A DNA stretch of 64,000 nt, taken from Actinomadura atramentaria DSM 43919. GTDB lineage: Bacteria; Actinomycetota; Actinomycetes; Streptosporangiales; Streptosporangiaceae. Of the stretch, positions 34,816 through 44,628 are shown one piece after another. The stretch spans positions 1-64,000 of the forward strand of contig NZ_KB907215.1 of NCBI RefSeq assembly GCF_000381885.1, read 5' to 3'. Each line of letters opens with the position of its first letter. The first letter of the stretch is position 1. Both the position numbers and the translations under genes were made by a program. The notes below the pieces were generated by a model. It did no database searches. It had not been told where the DNA came from and worked only from the letters and a program-made list of their open reading frames with translations.

Positions 34816-35241
34816 ATGGAGCAGACTTCGGCGCAGGGTTACGGCCCCGACCACGACTCGCCGTTCTCCTACGGCCTGCACCACGTGCAGCTCGCCATCC
34901 CGCGGGGCGCCGAGGACGAGTGCCGCACGTTCTACGTCGGCGTTCTCGGCATGCTGGAGATCCAGAAGCCGCCGATCCTGGCGGCGCGCGGCGGGCTGTG
35001 GGTGCGCGCGGACGCGCTGGAGATCCACCTGGGCGTCGAGGACGACTTCCGGCCCGCGCGCAAGGCGCATCCGGGCGTCCGCGTCGGTGACCTGGACGCG
35101 CTGGCCAAGCGGCTGACGGACCACGGCGTGGACGTGACCTGGGACGACGCGTTCCCCGGCCACCGCCGGTTCTACGCCGCCGACAACGTCGGCAACCGGC
35201 TGGAGTTCCTGCAGCGCGACGGTTCCGTGCCGGAGTGGTGA
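34816..35241 (+). CDS. VOC-superfamily (glyoxalase-like) protein
   Basis: 141 residues, two beta-alpha-beta-beta-beta units: LHHVQLAIPRGAEDECRTFY with the first metal His, LGMLEIQKPP, IHLGVEDDF, and FYAADNVGNRLEFLQ with the terminal metal Glu. The family includes isomerases, fosfomycin-type resistance proteins and dioxygenases, so function is open. It is the last gene of the same-strand run, 62 bp after the isomerase gene. It could serve self-resistance or a late pathway step. Confidence 0.85.
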   Translation: MEQTSAQGYGPDHDSPFSYGLHHVQLAIPRGAEDECRTFYVGVLGMLEIQKPPILAARGGLWVRADALEIHLGVEDDFRPARKAHPGVRVGDLDALAKRLTDHGVDVTWDDAFPGHRRFYAADNVGNRLEFLQRDGSVPEW

Positions 35242-35409
35242 GCCGGGGGCCCGGCCCCGCGCCGGGCCCCGATTCCTCCCTTCGGGACGCCCGAAAGTCA
35301 GGTCGGGCGTAAGCGGGCTCTTCCTTTTGTCACCCGTCTTCGTATCGGACGGCGCGAAAGTGAGGGATTCTCGTGTCCGCGTGTTCTCCGGTGACGTCAG
35401 GAGCCCGAA

Positions 35410-38400
35410 GTGCGGATGCGTTCAGCGAGTGCCTTCCTCGTCGCGCTGGCCCTGGTGTGGGGCCCGGCCGCGCTGGCGGACACCGGCGGTTATCCGAACG
35501 ACCCGTCGTACGCCCCGCTCGAAGGCGGCGGGGACTGCTCGAAGGTGGCCGGGAGAGAGCAGCACGGGCTGTACTCCTTCCTGCCGCGCTGCACGCCGAA
35601 CGCCAAGGACCCCGAGGGCGCGTCCGGGATGTCCGTCGACAAGGCGTGGCGCGACTACACCAAGGGCTCGCCGGACGTCACGATCGCGTACGTCGAGGGC
35701 GGCGTCAACTGGCACAACGGCGACGCCGCCGAGCTGGCCGACAAGGTGTTCCTGAACACCGGCGAGCTGCCGAAGCCGCAGGGCTCGGCCACTTACGACA
35801 AGGACGGCGACGGCGTGGTCACCGCCGCCGACTACGCCGAGGACCCGCGCGTCAAGGACGCCAACGGCAACGGCCGCATCGACCCCGAGGACCTCATCGC
35901 CGCGTTCTCCGACGGCCGCGACGACGACGGCAACGGCTTCACCGACGACATCTCCGGCTGGGACTTCTACGAGGACCAGAACGACCCGGCCACCTACGAC
36001 TCCACGTACGGCCACGCGAACTCGCAGATGAAGGTCGCCGCCGCGCAGACCGACAACGCGACGGCGGGCGCGGGGATCTGCCCGCGCTGCCGCGTCCTGC
36101 CGATCCGCGCCGGGCAGGAGGCCCTCGACCGCACCGACGACCTCGCGCAGGCGTGGCTGTACGCCGCGCACCTGGGCGCGAAGGTGATCGTCAGCACGAC
36201 GGCGGACCTCGGCTACTCGAACTACATGAAGCAGACCGTCGAGAAGCTGTGGCGCGAGGGCGTCGTCATGGTCGAGTCCAGCAACGACTTCGACTCGACC
36301 GACCACCAGGGCGGCATGTTCTGGCCGCACGTCGTCCCCGGCAACGGGCTCGTCGCGAACACGGCCGGGAGCGTCCCGGACCCGATCGCGAACCCGCTGA
36401 CGACGACGTACCGCACGCGCTCGGACCAGACGTCGTTCGGCGCGAAGGCGATGTTCTCGGTGTCCACCGAGGGCGGCTCGACGTCGGAGTCCACGCCGAC
36501 GACGGGCGGCGTCTTCGGGCTGCTGCTGTCCTACGGCATCGAGACCGGGCATCCGCTGACGAACGAGGAGGCGATCCAGGTCCTGCGCGCGACGGCGTCC
36601 GACATCGACGACCCGTCGCTGCCGTGGCCCGGCAAGAAGGGCTGGGACCGGCAGTACGGGTACGGGCGGCCGAACGTCGCCAAGGCGCTCCAGGCGGTCA
36701 AGGACGGCGCGGTGCCGCCGGTCGGGTCGATCACCGGCCCCGACTGGTACTCCCTCTACGACCCGACGAAGACCGACAAGGTGGACGTCACCGGGTACGT
36801 GGCCGCGCCGCGTTCCAGCGGCTACCGGTACGAACTTCAGTGGGCGCCGGGCATCGAGCCCGCCGAGTCCGCGTTCGCGAAGGCCGGTTCGGGCGAGGGC
36901 AGCGCGCCGCACGACGGCAAGGTCGGCACGCTCGACCTGTCCAAGGTCCCCGAGTCGGTGTGGAAGAAGCAGTACGAGCTGTCGTCGGACAAGGCGCTGT
37001 CGGCCAGCGAGCAGTACACCGTCACGCTGCGGCTGCGCGTGTGGGACGCGGCCGGGCGCATGTCGGAGGAACGGCGCGCCATCGCCGTCCACCACGACCC
37101 GGCGCTGCGCTCCGGCTTCCCGATGAAGCTCGGCGCCGGCAACGAGAGCCAGCCCGCGCTCGCGGACCTGCGCGGCGACGGCCGCCAGGCCATCGTCTAC
37201 GGCGACGGCGACGGGCGCGTCCACGCCCGCGACGGCGTCACCGGCGCGGAGCTGCCCGGCTGGCCCGTCACGACGCTGCCGACCGTCCCGCAGCACGCGT
37301 ACCCCGGCATCGACCCCGGGCACGAGCCGATCGTCGCGCCCGTCGCGATCGGGGACCTGTTCCACGACGGCCGCCAGGAGGTCGTCGTCACCAGCACGAC
37401 CGGGCGGACGTACGCGTTCGACGCGGCCGGGAAGCTCCTGCCCGGCTGGCCGAAGGTGCTGGACGCGGGCGTGTCCAAGCCCGCGATCCCCCGGCCCGCG
37501 CTGAAGTACACGCGGCTGCCCGTCCAGGGCGCGACGGCGTCGCCGATGCTCACCGACCTCGACGGCGACGGGCGGCTCGACGTCGTCCAGGCCGGCTGGG
37601 ACGGGCGGCTGCACGCCTGGCGGCCGGACGGCACCGACCTGCCCGGCTGGCCCGTCGAGGTGAAACTCGACGCCGCGCCGCCGTCCGGCTACGTCCGCAT
37701 CGACGACCGCAAGCTGCCCGGCATGCCCGCCGAGGCCGACCTGGACGGCGACGGGAAGCCCGAGATCGTCGTCCGGTCGCAGCGCTCCGACAGCAAGGGC
37801 TCCGGCGAGCAGTTCTACGGCGCGAACTACGTCTTCGCCTACCACGCCGACGGGACGCCGGTGAAGGGCTGGCCCGTCCGGACCAACTCCACGATGACGT
37901 TCTACGGCTCCGCGCAGGAGTTCATCACCGAGGGCGTGAACCAGCCCGCCGTCGCCGACGTGGACGGCGACGGCAAGGACGAGGTCGCCACCGGCCCGTC
38001 CTTCGGCCCGACGTACCTCATCAACGGCGCCGGGAAGATCGTCAAGAACTTCGGGCCGCTGGAGAACATCGCCGGGATGCTGTCACCGGGCGCGGTGCTC
38101 GGCGGCAACCTCGGCGCCGACGTCCCCCTGTCGTTCACCACCTCCGGGGCGTTCGGGAAGTTCGGACCGTTCGACCGGATCGGCTACAGCGAGGCCGGGT
38201 CGGGCGCGCTGTCGCTCGTCGCGGCGCTGCTGTTCCCCGGCAGCGGGCAGCCGATCGGCAACTACCAGCGCGGGTACGACGCGGCGACGGGCCTGCCGAT
38301 GCTCGGCTTCCCGCAGGGCCGCACCGGGCTCGGCTTCCTCGGCGCGCCGATCATCACCGACGTCACCGGCGACGGGAAGGCCGAGATCGTGGACGGCGGC

Positions 38401-38898
38401 GACACCTCCACGCTCCACGCGTTCGGCGGTTCGGGCCGCCAGGCGTCGGGCTTCCCGGCGTTCACGGGCGGCTGGATGCTGTGGTCGCCGTCCGCCGGGG
38501 ACCTCGACGGGGACGGCAAAACCGACCTCGTCGCCACGACCCGCGAGGGCTACCTGTTCGCCTGGAAGACCGGCGGGAAGGCGTCCGCGAACACCGAGTG
38601 GTGGACCTACCACCACGACGAGCGCCGCACCGGCCGCTACGGCACCGACACCCGCGCCCCCGGCGCGCTGCGCGACGTCGCCCGATCCGGGAACACGCTG
38701 ACGTTCACCGCGCCCGGCGACGACGGCCTCACCGGCCGCGCCACCGCGTACCGGATCACCGCGGGCGGGCGGACCACGACCGTCCCCGCGACCGCCGCGG
38801 CGGGCGCGAAGCAGACGCTCACCGTGCCCGCCGGACCGGTCACCGTCCAGGCGGTGGACGACGCGGGCAATCCGGGACCGGCCCGCTCCGGTGCGTGA
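35410..38898 (+). CDS. Large secreted subtilase-like protein with FG-GAP/VCBS beta-propeller
   Basis: 1162 residues. Signal peptide (MRMRSASAFLVALALVWGPA) ends near ALAD. Residues ~75-420 form an S8-like domain: His202 in YGHANSQMKVAAA, Ser359 in GSTSESTPTTGG and Asn in ESSND are in place, but the Asp motif reads IAYVEGGVN (Glu96). Between them are calcium-loop-like DKDGDGVVTAAD and DANGNGRIDPED. The C-terminal ~570 residues hold at least seven FG-GAP-like repeats (for example LTDLDGDGRLDVV, VADVDGDGKDEVA). GTG start with AGGAG upstream. Whether it cleaves peptides is uncertain. Confidence 0.88.
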   Translation: MRMRSASAFLVALALVWGPAALADTGGYPNDPSYAPLEGGGDCSKVAGREQHGLYSFLPRCTPNAKDPEGASGMSVDKAWRDYTKGSPDVTIAYVEGGVNWHNGDAAELADKVFLNTGELPKPQGSATYDKDGDGVVTAADYAEDPRVKDANGNGRIDPEDLIAAFSDGRDDDGNGFTDDISGWDFYEDQNDPATYDSTYGHANSQMKVAAAQTDNATAGAGICPRCRVLPIRAGQEALDRTDDLAQAWLYAAHLGAKVIVSTTADLGYSNYMKQTVEKLWREGVVMVESSNDFDSTDHQGGMFWPHVVPGNGLVANTAGSVPDPIANPLTTTYRTRSDQTSFGAKAMFSVSTEGGSTSESTPTTGGVFGLLLSYGIETGHPLTNEEAIQVLRATASDIDDPSLPWPGKKGWDRQYGYGRPNVAKALQAVKDGAVPPVGSITGPDWYSLYDPTKTDKVDVTGYVAAPRSSGYRYELQWAPGIEPAESAFAKAGSGEGSAPHDGKVGTLDLSKVPESVWKKQYELSSDKALSASEQYTVTLRLRVWDAAGRMSEERRAIAVHHDPALRSGFPMKLGAGNESQPALADLRGDGRQAIVYGDGDGRVHARDGVTGAELPGWPVTTLPTVPQHAYPGIDPGHEPIVAPVAIGDLFHDGRQEVVVTSTTGRTYAFDAAGKLLPGWPKVLDAGVSKPAIPRPALKYTRLPVQGATASPMLTDLDGDGRLDVVQAGWDGRLHAWRPDGTDLPGWPVEVKLDAAPPSGYVRIDDRKLPGMPAEADLDGDGKPEIVVRSQRSDSKGSGEQFYGANYVFAYHADGTPVKGWPVRTNSTMTFYGSAQEFITEGVNQPAVADVDGDGKDEVATGPSFGPTYLINGAGKIVKNFGPLENIAGMLSPGAVLGGNLGADVPLSFTTSGAFGKFGPFDRIGYSEAGSGALSLVAALLFPGSGQPIGNYQRGYDAATGLPMLGFPQGRTGLGFLGAPIITDVTGDGKAEIVDGGDTSTLHAFGGSGRQASGFPAFTGGWMLWSPSAGDLDGDGKTDLVATTREGYLFAWKTGGKASANTEWWTYHHDERRTGRYGTDTRAPGALRDVARSGNTLTFTAPGDDGLTGRATAYRITAGGRTTTVPATAAAGAKQTLTVPAGPVTVQAVDDAGNPGPARSGA

Positions 38899-39084
38899 CG
38901 ACCACGATGCCCGCCCGATGCTAAATACCGAATGATCTTCTGTCCGCCGCTGACTGTTTCCCGGACTTTTGTCAGTCGACCGACAAAGGATTTTCACGAA
39001 AGGCTCCGCTGACTTCTGCTCTCGGGGGCTCACTGGAATTAGCATTGCGCGCCGGATCGAGGGGACCGACCTCGGAAGGTGACG

Positions 39085-40110
39085 ATGCGCTGCTTCTCCC
39101 GCGCCCTGCGGAGCATCACCGGAGGCGCGCTCGCGCTCCTGGTGACCGCGGGCGCACTGCCCGGGACCTCCCGGAGCGCCGACGCGGAGCAGCCGCTCCC
39201 CGCCGACGACGGGGCCAGGATCACGGCCGAGACGCGGGTGGACGACTCGACGGTGGACCTCACCGTCGCGACGCCCGCGATCGGCGACAGCGAGATGATC
39301 CGGGTCCTGCTGCCGAAGGGATGGTCGCGGACGGCCGCCCGGACCTGGCCCGTCGTGTACGCCTACCAGGGCGGGAACGACGATTACACGTCCTGGGTGA
39401 AGGGCAGCCAGATCGCCGATCTCGCCGCCCAGTGGGGCGTCATCGTCGTCATGCCGTCCGGTGGCAAGAACGGCGGTTTCACCGACTGGTGGAACTACGG
39501 CAAGGGCGGAACTCCCAAGTGGGAGACGTTCCATACCCAGGAAGTGCTGCAACTCCTCGAACGCAATTACCGGGCGAGCACGACGCGCGCCGCGCTCGGC
39601 GTCTCGTCCGGCGGCCAGGGCGCGATCGCCTACGCCGCGCGCCACCCCGGCATGTTCCGCTACGCCGCGAGCTTCAGCGGCCTGCTGCACATCTCCGACC
39701 CGGCCGTCGAGTGGACGCTGATGCTCCAGGGCCTGTCGTTCGGGTTCGACCCGTACTCGGTCTGGGGCATCCCGATCTGGGACGACGCCAACTGGAAGGC
39801 CCACGATCCCTACGAGCTCGCAGGCAAGCTCCGCGGCACCGGCCTCTACATCTCGGCGGGCACGACGGGCATGCCCGGCCCCTACGACGACCCCGCCAAC
39901 AGCCCGATCGACGCGAACTTCTACGGCGCGACCGGCGAGCTGATCGTCGGGCACACGTCGCAGGACTTCGTGAACCGGCTCAAGCAGCTCGGCATCCCGG
40001 CCACCGTCCACCTGTACGGCGACGGCTGGCACAACTGGAACTACTGGCGACCCGAACTGGCGACCGCCTGGCCGCTCATGATGAAGGCGCTCGGCGCCGC
40101 GAAGGTGTGA
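39085..40110 (+). CDS. Secreted alpha/beta-hydrolase, antigen-85/esterase-D-like
   Basis: 341 residues with a signal peptide (GGALALLVTAGALPGTSRSA). Esterase features: WPVVYAYQGGNDDYTSW, the nucleophile elbow GVSSGGQGA (GxSxG) and the terminal His in GDGWHNWNYW. This is the layout of mycolyltransferase-like/tributyrin esterases of actinomycetes. I chose the ATG at 39085 with GGAAGG five bases upstream over a GTG six bases earlier. It may act on cell-envelope esters. The methyltransferase gene follows three bases after its stop. Confidence 0.85.
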   Translation: MRCFSRALRSITGGALALLVTAGALPGTSRSADAEQPLPADDGARITAETRVDDSTVDLTVATPAIGDSEMIRVLLPKGWSRTAARTWPVVYAYQGGNDDYTSWVKGSQIADLAAQWGVIVVMPSGGKNGGFTDWWNYGKGGTPKWETFHTQEVLQLLERNYRASTTRAALGVSSGGQGAIAYAARHPGMFRYAASFSGLLHISDPAVEWTLMLQGLSFGFDPYSVWGIPIWDDANWKAHDPYELAGKLRGTGLYISAGTTGMPGPYDDPANSPIDANFYGATGELIVGHTSQDFVNRLKQLGIPATVHLYGDGWHNWNYWRPELATAWPLMMKALGAAKV

Positions 40111-40113
40111 CCG

Positions 40114-41955
40114 ATGGACGACAGGACCCGGTGGCTCCCCGTGGCCGCGGCGCTCGGCATCGCCGCGGACGCCCTCCGGCGCCGCTCCCGCACCGCCCGA
40201 CTGACCGTCCTCCCCCCTGACCCCGCCAACAACCCCGCCGACGCCGACGGGCGGGGGTTCCGGTTCATCACGGCCGCCGGGGTCGAGGTGGACGCGGCGA
40301 CGCGGGCCGCCGCGACCGCGTACGCGGTCGAGCAGGGCCTGGACGTGCTCGATCTCGTCCCCGCCCGGCTCGACGCCGCGCGCGCCCTCGAACTCGCGCG
40401 GCGGCTCGACCCGGCCGGCTACCGGCGCGCGCGGCTGGCGCGCGGCGAGAGCGCCGGGCACGCCGTCCTGGTGAGCGAGGACGTCCTGCGGCGGGCCGCG
40501 CCGGACCGCCTCGCGGACCTGTCGGCGGCGGAGATGGACGCGCTCGCCGTCCGCCTGAAGCGGTACGCGCCCGTCACCACCGACGTCGCGGTCGCGCCGG
40601 ACCTGGCCCCGCTGCCCGCCGCCGCGCTCACGCCCCGCGACCGGCGCACGATCCTGCGGTCCCGCCTGCACCTCGACCTCCCCACGCACCTGACCGGCGT
40701 CCTGGCCGGGCTGACCGGACTGGCGCTGCTCACGGCGCGGCGGCCCCGGTGGGGGACGGCCGTGCTCGCCGCGTCCTGCGCGCACCCCTTCCTCGCGACG
40801 GCGGGCACCCCGCTGTGCCCGCACGACCTGCGCCGGTTCGCCCTGCTGCGGCCCGTCGCGGCCCCCGCCCGCTGGGCGCGCACGGCGCTCGCCCGCGAGG
40901 AGCCCAATCCCGACCTGCCGCGCCTGCGCGCCCGCTACCGCGCCGACCTCCAGGGCGGCACGGCCCGCTTCTTCTGCCCGCCCCGCACGGACTGCCCGTG
41001 GTGCGGGGACGAGGCCGTCCGCCCGTACCTCACCAGCCTCGACTACCAGCAGCGCAAGCCCGGCACGTTCCGCCTCGGCCGCTGCGACTCCTGCGGGCAC
41101 GTCTTCCAGAACCCGCGGCTGAACGACGCGGGCCTGGACTTCTACTACCGCGACTACTACGACGGCATCGGCGCGGCGGAGGTCGAGCGGGGCTTCCAGC
41201 TCAGCGGCCCGCACTACCGGGCCCGCGCGGAGATGCTGCGCGGGCACGCGGTCCCCCGGGCGTGGCTGGACGTCGGCGGCGGCCACGGGCACTTCTGCAA
41301 CGCGGCCCGCGACATCTGGCCCGGCACGCGCTTCGACGCCCTCGACTTCGGGTCGGGGATCATCGAGGCCGAGCGCCGCGGCTGGGTGGACCTCGCCCAC
41401 TACGGCCAGTTCCCCGACCTGGCCGACAAGCTCGCGGGCACCTACGACGTGGTCAGCATGCACCACTACCTGGAGCACACCCTCGACCCCCTCTCCGAAC
41501 TCGACGCGGCGGCGCGGACGCTGCCCGCCGGGGGCCACCTGCTCATCGAGGTGCCCGACCCCGAATCGCCCGTCGCCCGGCTGGCGGGTCGATGGTGGCA
41601 CAACTGGTTCCAGCCCCAGCACCTCCACCTGATCCCTGTGGATAACTTGGTGAACGCGCTGGTCAGCAGGGGTTTCGAGCCGGTCGCGATCGAGCGCGGC
41701 CCGGCCCACCAGAACCTCGATCTGCTGATGGTCGTCGTCCTGCTGCTGAACCGGCTCATCCCGCCGCACCCGGACCGCCCGTGGACGCCCGCCGGGCTGC
41801 GCCGGACGCGGATCGCGGCGCGCGTCGCGGTGAGCGTGGCCGGGGCGCCGCTGCTCGCGACGGCGATGGCCGCCGACCAGCTCGCGGCACCGCTCATCCA
41901 CCGTTTCGGCGGGGCGAACACCTACCGCGTGCTGGCGCGGCGGGTCAGCCGCTGA
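40114..41955 (+). CDS. SAM-dependent methyltransferase with N-terminal extension and Zn-ribbon
   Basis: 613 residues. The first ~280 residues are not recognised and include a hydrophobic stretch (LAGLTGLALLTA). A four-Cys zinc ribbon follows (CPWCGDEAVRP ... CDSCGHVFQNPRL), then a class I methyltransferase (AWLDVGGGHGHFCNAA, FDALDFGSGI, MHHYLEHTLDP, LIEVPDPESP). A C-terminal hydrophobic helix (VAVSVAGAPLLATAMAADQL) may bind membranes. The ribbon-methyltransferase pairing is common in sugar or polyketide C-methyltransferases. It overlaps the convergent GH5 gene by 11 bp. Confidence 0.85.
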   Translation: MDDRTRWLPVAAALGIAADALRRRSRTARLTVLPPDPANNPADADGRGFRFITAAGVEVDAATRAAATAYAVEQGLDVLDLVPARLDAARALELARRLDPAGYRRARLARGESAGHAVLVSEDVLRRAAPDRLADLSAAEMDALAVRLKRYAPVTTDVAVAPDLAPLPAAALTPRDRRTILRSRLHLDLPTHLTGVLAGLTGLALLTARRPRWGTAVLAASCAHPFLATAGTPLCPHDLRRFALLRPVAAPARWARTALAREEPNPDLPRLRARYRADLQGGTARFFCPPRTDCPWCGDEAVRPYLTSLDYQQRKPGTFRLGRCDSCGHVFQNPRLNDAGLDFYYRDYYDGIGAAEVERGFQLSGPHYRARAEMLRGHAVPRAWLDVGGGHGHFCNAARDIWPGTRFDALDFGSGIIEAERRGWVDLAHYGQFPDLADKLAGTYDVVSMHHYLEHTLDPLSELDAAARTLPAGGHLLIEVPDPESPVARLAGRWWHNWFQPQHLHLIPVDNLVNALVSRGFEPVAIERGPAHQNLDLLMVVVLLLNRLIPPHPDRPWTPAGLRRTRIAARVAVSVAGAPLLATAMAADQLAAPLIHRFGGANTYRVLARRVSR

Positions 41956-43405
41956 CCGACACCCCGACCTCGGTCGCGCCGGGTGCCGCGCGCAGCCGCA
42001 GCACCGGTGCGTCCGGCGCGGACACGACCGTCGCGCCGCGCACGGCGACGCGGTACCCGCGCGGATGGTGCAGCGGTGACGTGTAGACGAGCGTGTCTCC
42101 CCCGCCGGACGGCGTGTAGGTGAGCGTGAAGATGTTCGCGTCGGGGTCGTAGCCGTAGCTCTTCGGTGTTCCGGCGACGACTTGCGGATAGGGCTCGTCC
42201 AGGACGTTGAGCGCGGCCGTGTTGACGTTCGCGCCGCTTCTCGGCTTCGTCAGGTCGTACACGAGCCCTTCGACGGTCCCGCCGTCGGTGGGATCGCCGC
42301 AGCGGCAGTACGTCCACTCCAGCCACGGCACGCGGCGCTCGTCCGCGAGCCGGACGACGTACGACATCTCGTCCGGGTTCTTCGTCGCGCCGAACTCCGA
42401 CAGCAGCAGCGCGTCACCGGTGCGGTCGGCCTGCGCGGCCGCCTGGTCGAAGACGGTCTTCTGCACGCCGTCGCAGATCCGGTACATCCAGTCCGGCGTC
42501 TCCTTGCCCGACAGATCGACGCAGTAGGCGTGGAACGACAGGCCGCTGCGGGCGTCGCCGGGACGGCCGAGATTGATCGGCGAACCGACCGTCGCCAGCA
42601 GATTCGGCTCGTAGAACGCCAGATGCCCCGGATCGACGGTGCGGATCGCGCGGATCATCTTCGTGAAGAACGGCGCGAGCTTCTTCCCGTCGAAATCCCC
42701 GCACCCGAACGGCGGCAGGCACGACGGCCAAGCGCTGCCCGGCCACGGCTCGTTCCACAGGTCGTAGCCGAGGACGGCCGGATTTCCCCGGAACCTCTTC
42801 GCGACATGCGTCCAAGCCTCCGCGTACCAGTCCTGGAGGCCCTTCCCGGCGACGGGCGCGTTGTTCCAGAAGTTGTCCTCGGCGCGCTGGAGGGCCGGAT
42901 TGCTGAGCAGGTTCTGGAACGTGTCGTGGTTGAGGAAGTCGACGGGGATGCCGTCCGTGCGGATCATCCAGTCGGGGTACCCGGTGCCTCTGAACTTCGT
43001 GCTCAGGAGGTCCTGCGGGAAGGTGAGCAGTGTCCGGATTCCGTGTTTCCCGAGCACGTCGACGGTCTTCTCGATGCTCGCCAGATACCGGTCGTCGAAC
43101 TCGCCGGGGCTCGGTTCGAGCCCGCTCAGCACCACCCCGAGCCGCACCGCCGTGAAGCCGTGCTCGGCCAGGAACGCGGCGTCCTTCTCCCCGAACCCGA
43201 GCCGCGCCGGATCATACGGCGGCGCTTTGGCGACCATGTTGAACCCGTGCGGAATGACGCGCCTTCCCTGCGCGTCGGTGATCCACCGCCCCTGATGCCC
43301 GAGCACGTCCGAAACACCGGCACCCGAATCGGCGCGCGCGGGCGCGACGACGGCCAGCACCGCCGCCAACGCGGCACCCCCAACGACCCATCTCCCCAGC
43401 TTCAT
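41945..43405 (-). CDS. Secreted glycoside hydrolase family 5, endoglycoceramidase-like
   Basis: 486 residues from MKLGRWVVGG, with GAGGAGG five bases upstream; signal peptide ends near APARA. GH5 features are HGFNMVAKAPPYDP, TAVRLGVVLSGLEP, the acid/base Glu in YDLWNEPWPG and the nucleophile Glu in LLSEFGATKN. The PYDP and RLGVVLSGLEP forms point to the endoglycoceramidase subfamily, which cleaves glycolipids. A ~90-residue beta-sandwich-like C-terminal domain follows. A signal peptide with no anchor suggests secretion. Confidence 0.9.
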   Translation of the reverse strand: MKLGRWVVGGAALAAVLAVVAPARADSGAGVSDVLGHQGRWITDAQGRRVIPHGFNMVAKAPPYDPARLGFGEKDAAFLAEHGFTAVRLGVVLSGLEPSPGEFDDRYLASIEKTVDVLGKHGIRTLLTFPQDLLSTKFRGTGYPDWMIRTDGIPVDFLNHDTFQNLLSNPALQRAEDNFWNNAPVAGKGLQDWYAEAWTHVAKRFRGNPAVLGYDLWNEPWPGSAWPSCLPPFGCGDFDGKKLAPFFTKMIRAIRTVDPGHLAFYEPNLLATVGSPINLGRPGDARSGLSFHAYCVDLSGKETPDWMYRICDGVQKTVFDQAAAQADRTGDALLLSEFGATKNPDEMSYVVRLADERRVPWLEWTYCRCGDPTDGGTVEGLVYDLTKPRSGANVNTAALNVLDEPYPQVVAGTPKSYGYDPDANIFTLTYTPSGGGDTLVYTSPLHHPRGYRVAVRGATVVSAPDAPVLRLRAAPGATEVGVSVSG

Positions 43406-43505
43406 GACGGCCTCCTCACGCCCGCACGCTAACCACACCCCCGCAGCGAATCCACACGCTCATCGCGCAATACCCGCGAACATTCCGCCCCGAAAAACGA
43501 ACGCC

Positions 43506-44495
43506 TCACTCCCCGACGCGCCGCCCGACCCAGTCAAGCCCCGCCGCCTCCACCAACCGCAACAACCTCAGAACCCGCCTCCGCCCCAACCCCACCAGAA
43601 AACCCTTCACATCCCGCCCGTCCCACGCCTCGACAATCGCCACGAGCCAATCCCGCTCATCCGATTCCAGCATCCGCGCGACGACCTCCCGCGCCCGCGT
43701 CCGATCGGCCCGCGTGTACGGGTCGGCATTCCGCGCGGGCAGCTCGTCGGCGCGCAGCGCGTCCATCGAAAGCGACGGCGCGCGATGGCACGCGTGATAA
43801 AACCCGGGATTCACCGCCCGGAGGCGGGCACGCATCGCGCGCACGCGGGCGGCCGCGTCCCCCGGCTCCACGCCGAGCCGCCGGCAAAGGTCCGCCGGGG
43901 GCTCCACCGCGTCCGAACGCCCGCGCAGCGCCCGCTGGGTATCGAAGACGAGCAGCTCCAGATCAACCGGATCACCGCGCAGTTCCCCCGCCCACCCGGC
44001 CGTCCGCAGGTCACGCTCGGGCCGGGCCGGACGTCCCTCGGCCACCGCACGGCGACGCCGGACCGCGCCCTCCAGGTGCCGGACGGGCAGCGCGACGAAC
44101 TGCTGCCGCGCGCACCGCACCCACGCCGGATGCCGCGGCGACCGGGGCGCGGCCAGCAGTTCGGCGGCGTCCGCGACCCGCTCGTCCCGCGCCGCCGCCG
44201 ACCGCGCGTGGACGGCGACGCTCGCGAGCCGACCGCGTCCGGGCTCGTCCAGCGCCTCCCGGAGCCGGTCGAACGCGTCCAACGCGAGGTCGCGAACGGC
44301 GGTCTCGCACTCGTGGCAGCGCGCCCGGCGCGCCACGCCGGGGCACCGCGCGCCGCCGTGCAGCACGTTGTCGAGCGCGCGCCGGGACGCGGCGGTGAGC
44401 GCGGGCATGACCAGCGCGTCGAACGCGCGCGCAGCGCGGTCGGTGTCGGGGTGGGCGAGATCAGCGACGAAATACACGCGGTCCTCCGAAGGCAT
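43506..44495 (-). CDS. Unknown protein at the edge of the CRISPR island
   Basis: 329 residues. I recognise no family. Visible features are an N-terminal VYFVADLAHPDTDRAARAFD strand-helix unit, four cysteines in GARCPGVARRARCHECE plus WVRCARQ that could bind zinc, and an Arg-rich, helix-prone remainder. The ribosome site is weak. It is on the same strand as, and 133 bp downstream of, the CARF-HEPN gene, so it may be an accessory CRISPR gene, but readthrough is not shown. Confidence 0.6.
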   Translation of the reverse strand: MPSEDRVYFVADLAHPDTDRAARAFDALVMPALTAASRRALDNVLHGGARCPGVARRARCHECETAVRDLALDAFDRLREALDEPGRGRLASVAVHARSAAARDERVADAAELLAAPRSPRHPAWVRCARQQFVALPVRHLEGAVRRRRAVAEGRPARPERDLRTAGWAGELRGDPVDLELLVFDTQRALRGRSDAVEPPADLCRRLGVEPGDAAARVRAMRARLRAVNPGFYHACHRAPSLSMDALRADELPARNADPYTRADRTRAREVVARMLESDERDWLVAIVEAWDGRDVKGFLVGLGRRRVLRLLRLVEAAGLDWVGRRVGE

Positions 44496-44628
44496 GGCGG
44501 GACAGGCCGTGCTTCGGGCGGACGCCCGTCACGCGGCCTTCTTCGGAGGGCACTCGCGGTGCCGAAGGGACCCGGCGGCGAACCGGCATCGGGTCGTTCT
44601 CCAGTCTCCGGGCGCGCCGGGCGGGGTG

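Noticed and set aside
38083..41901. 1272-codon minus-strand frame
   Set aside because: Antisense to the subtilase C-terminus, the esterase and the methyltransferase, which all have clear motifs, starts and signal peptides.
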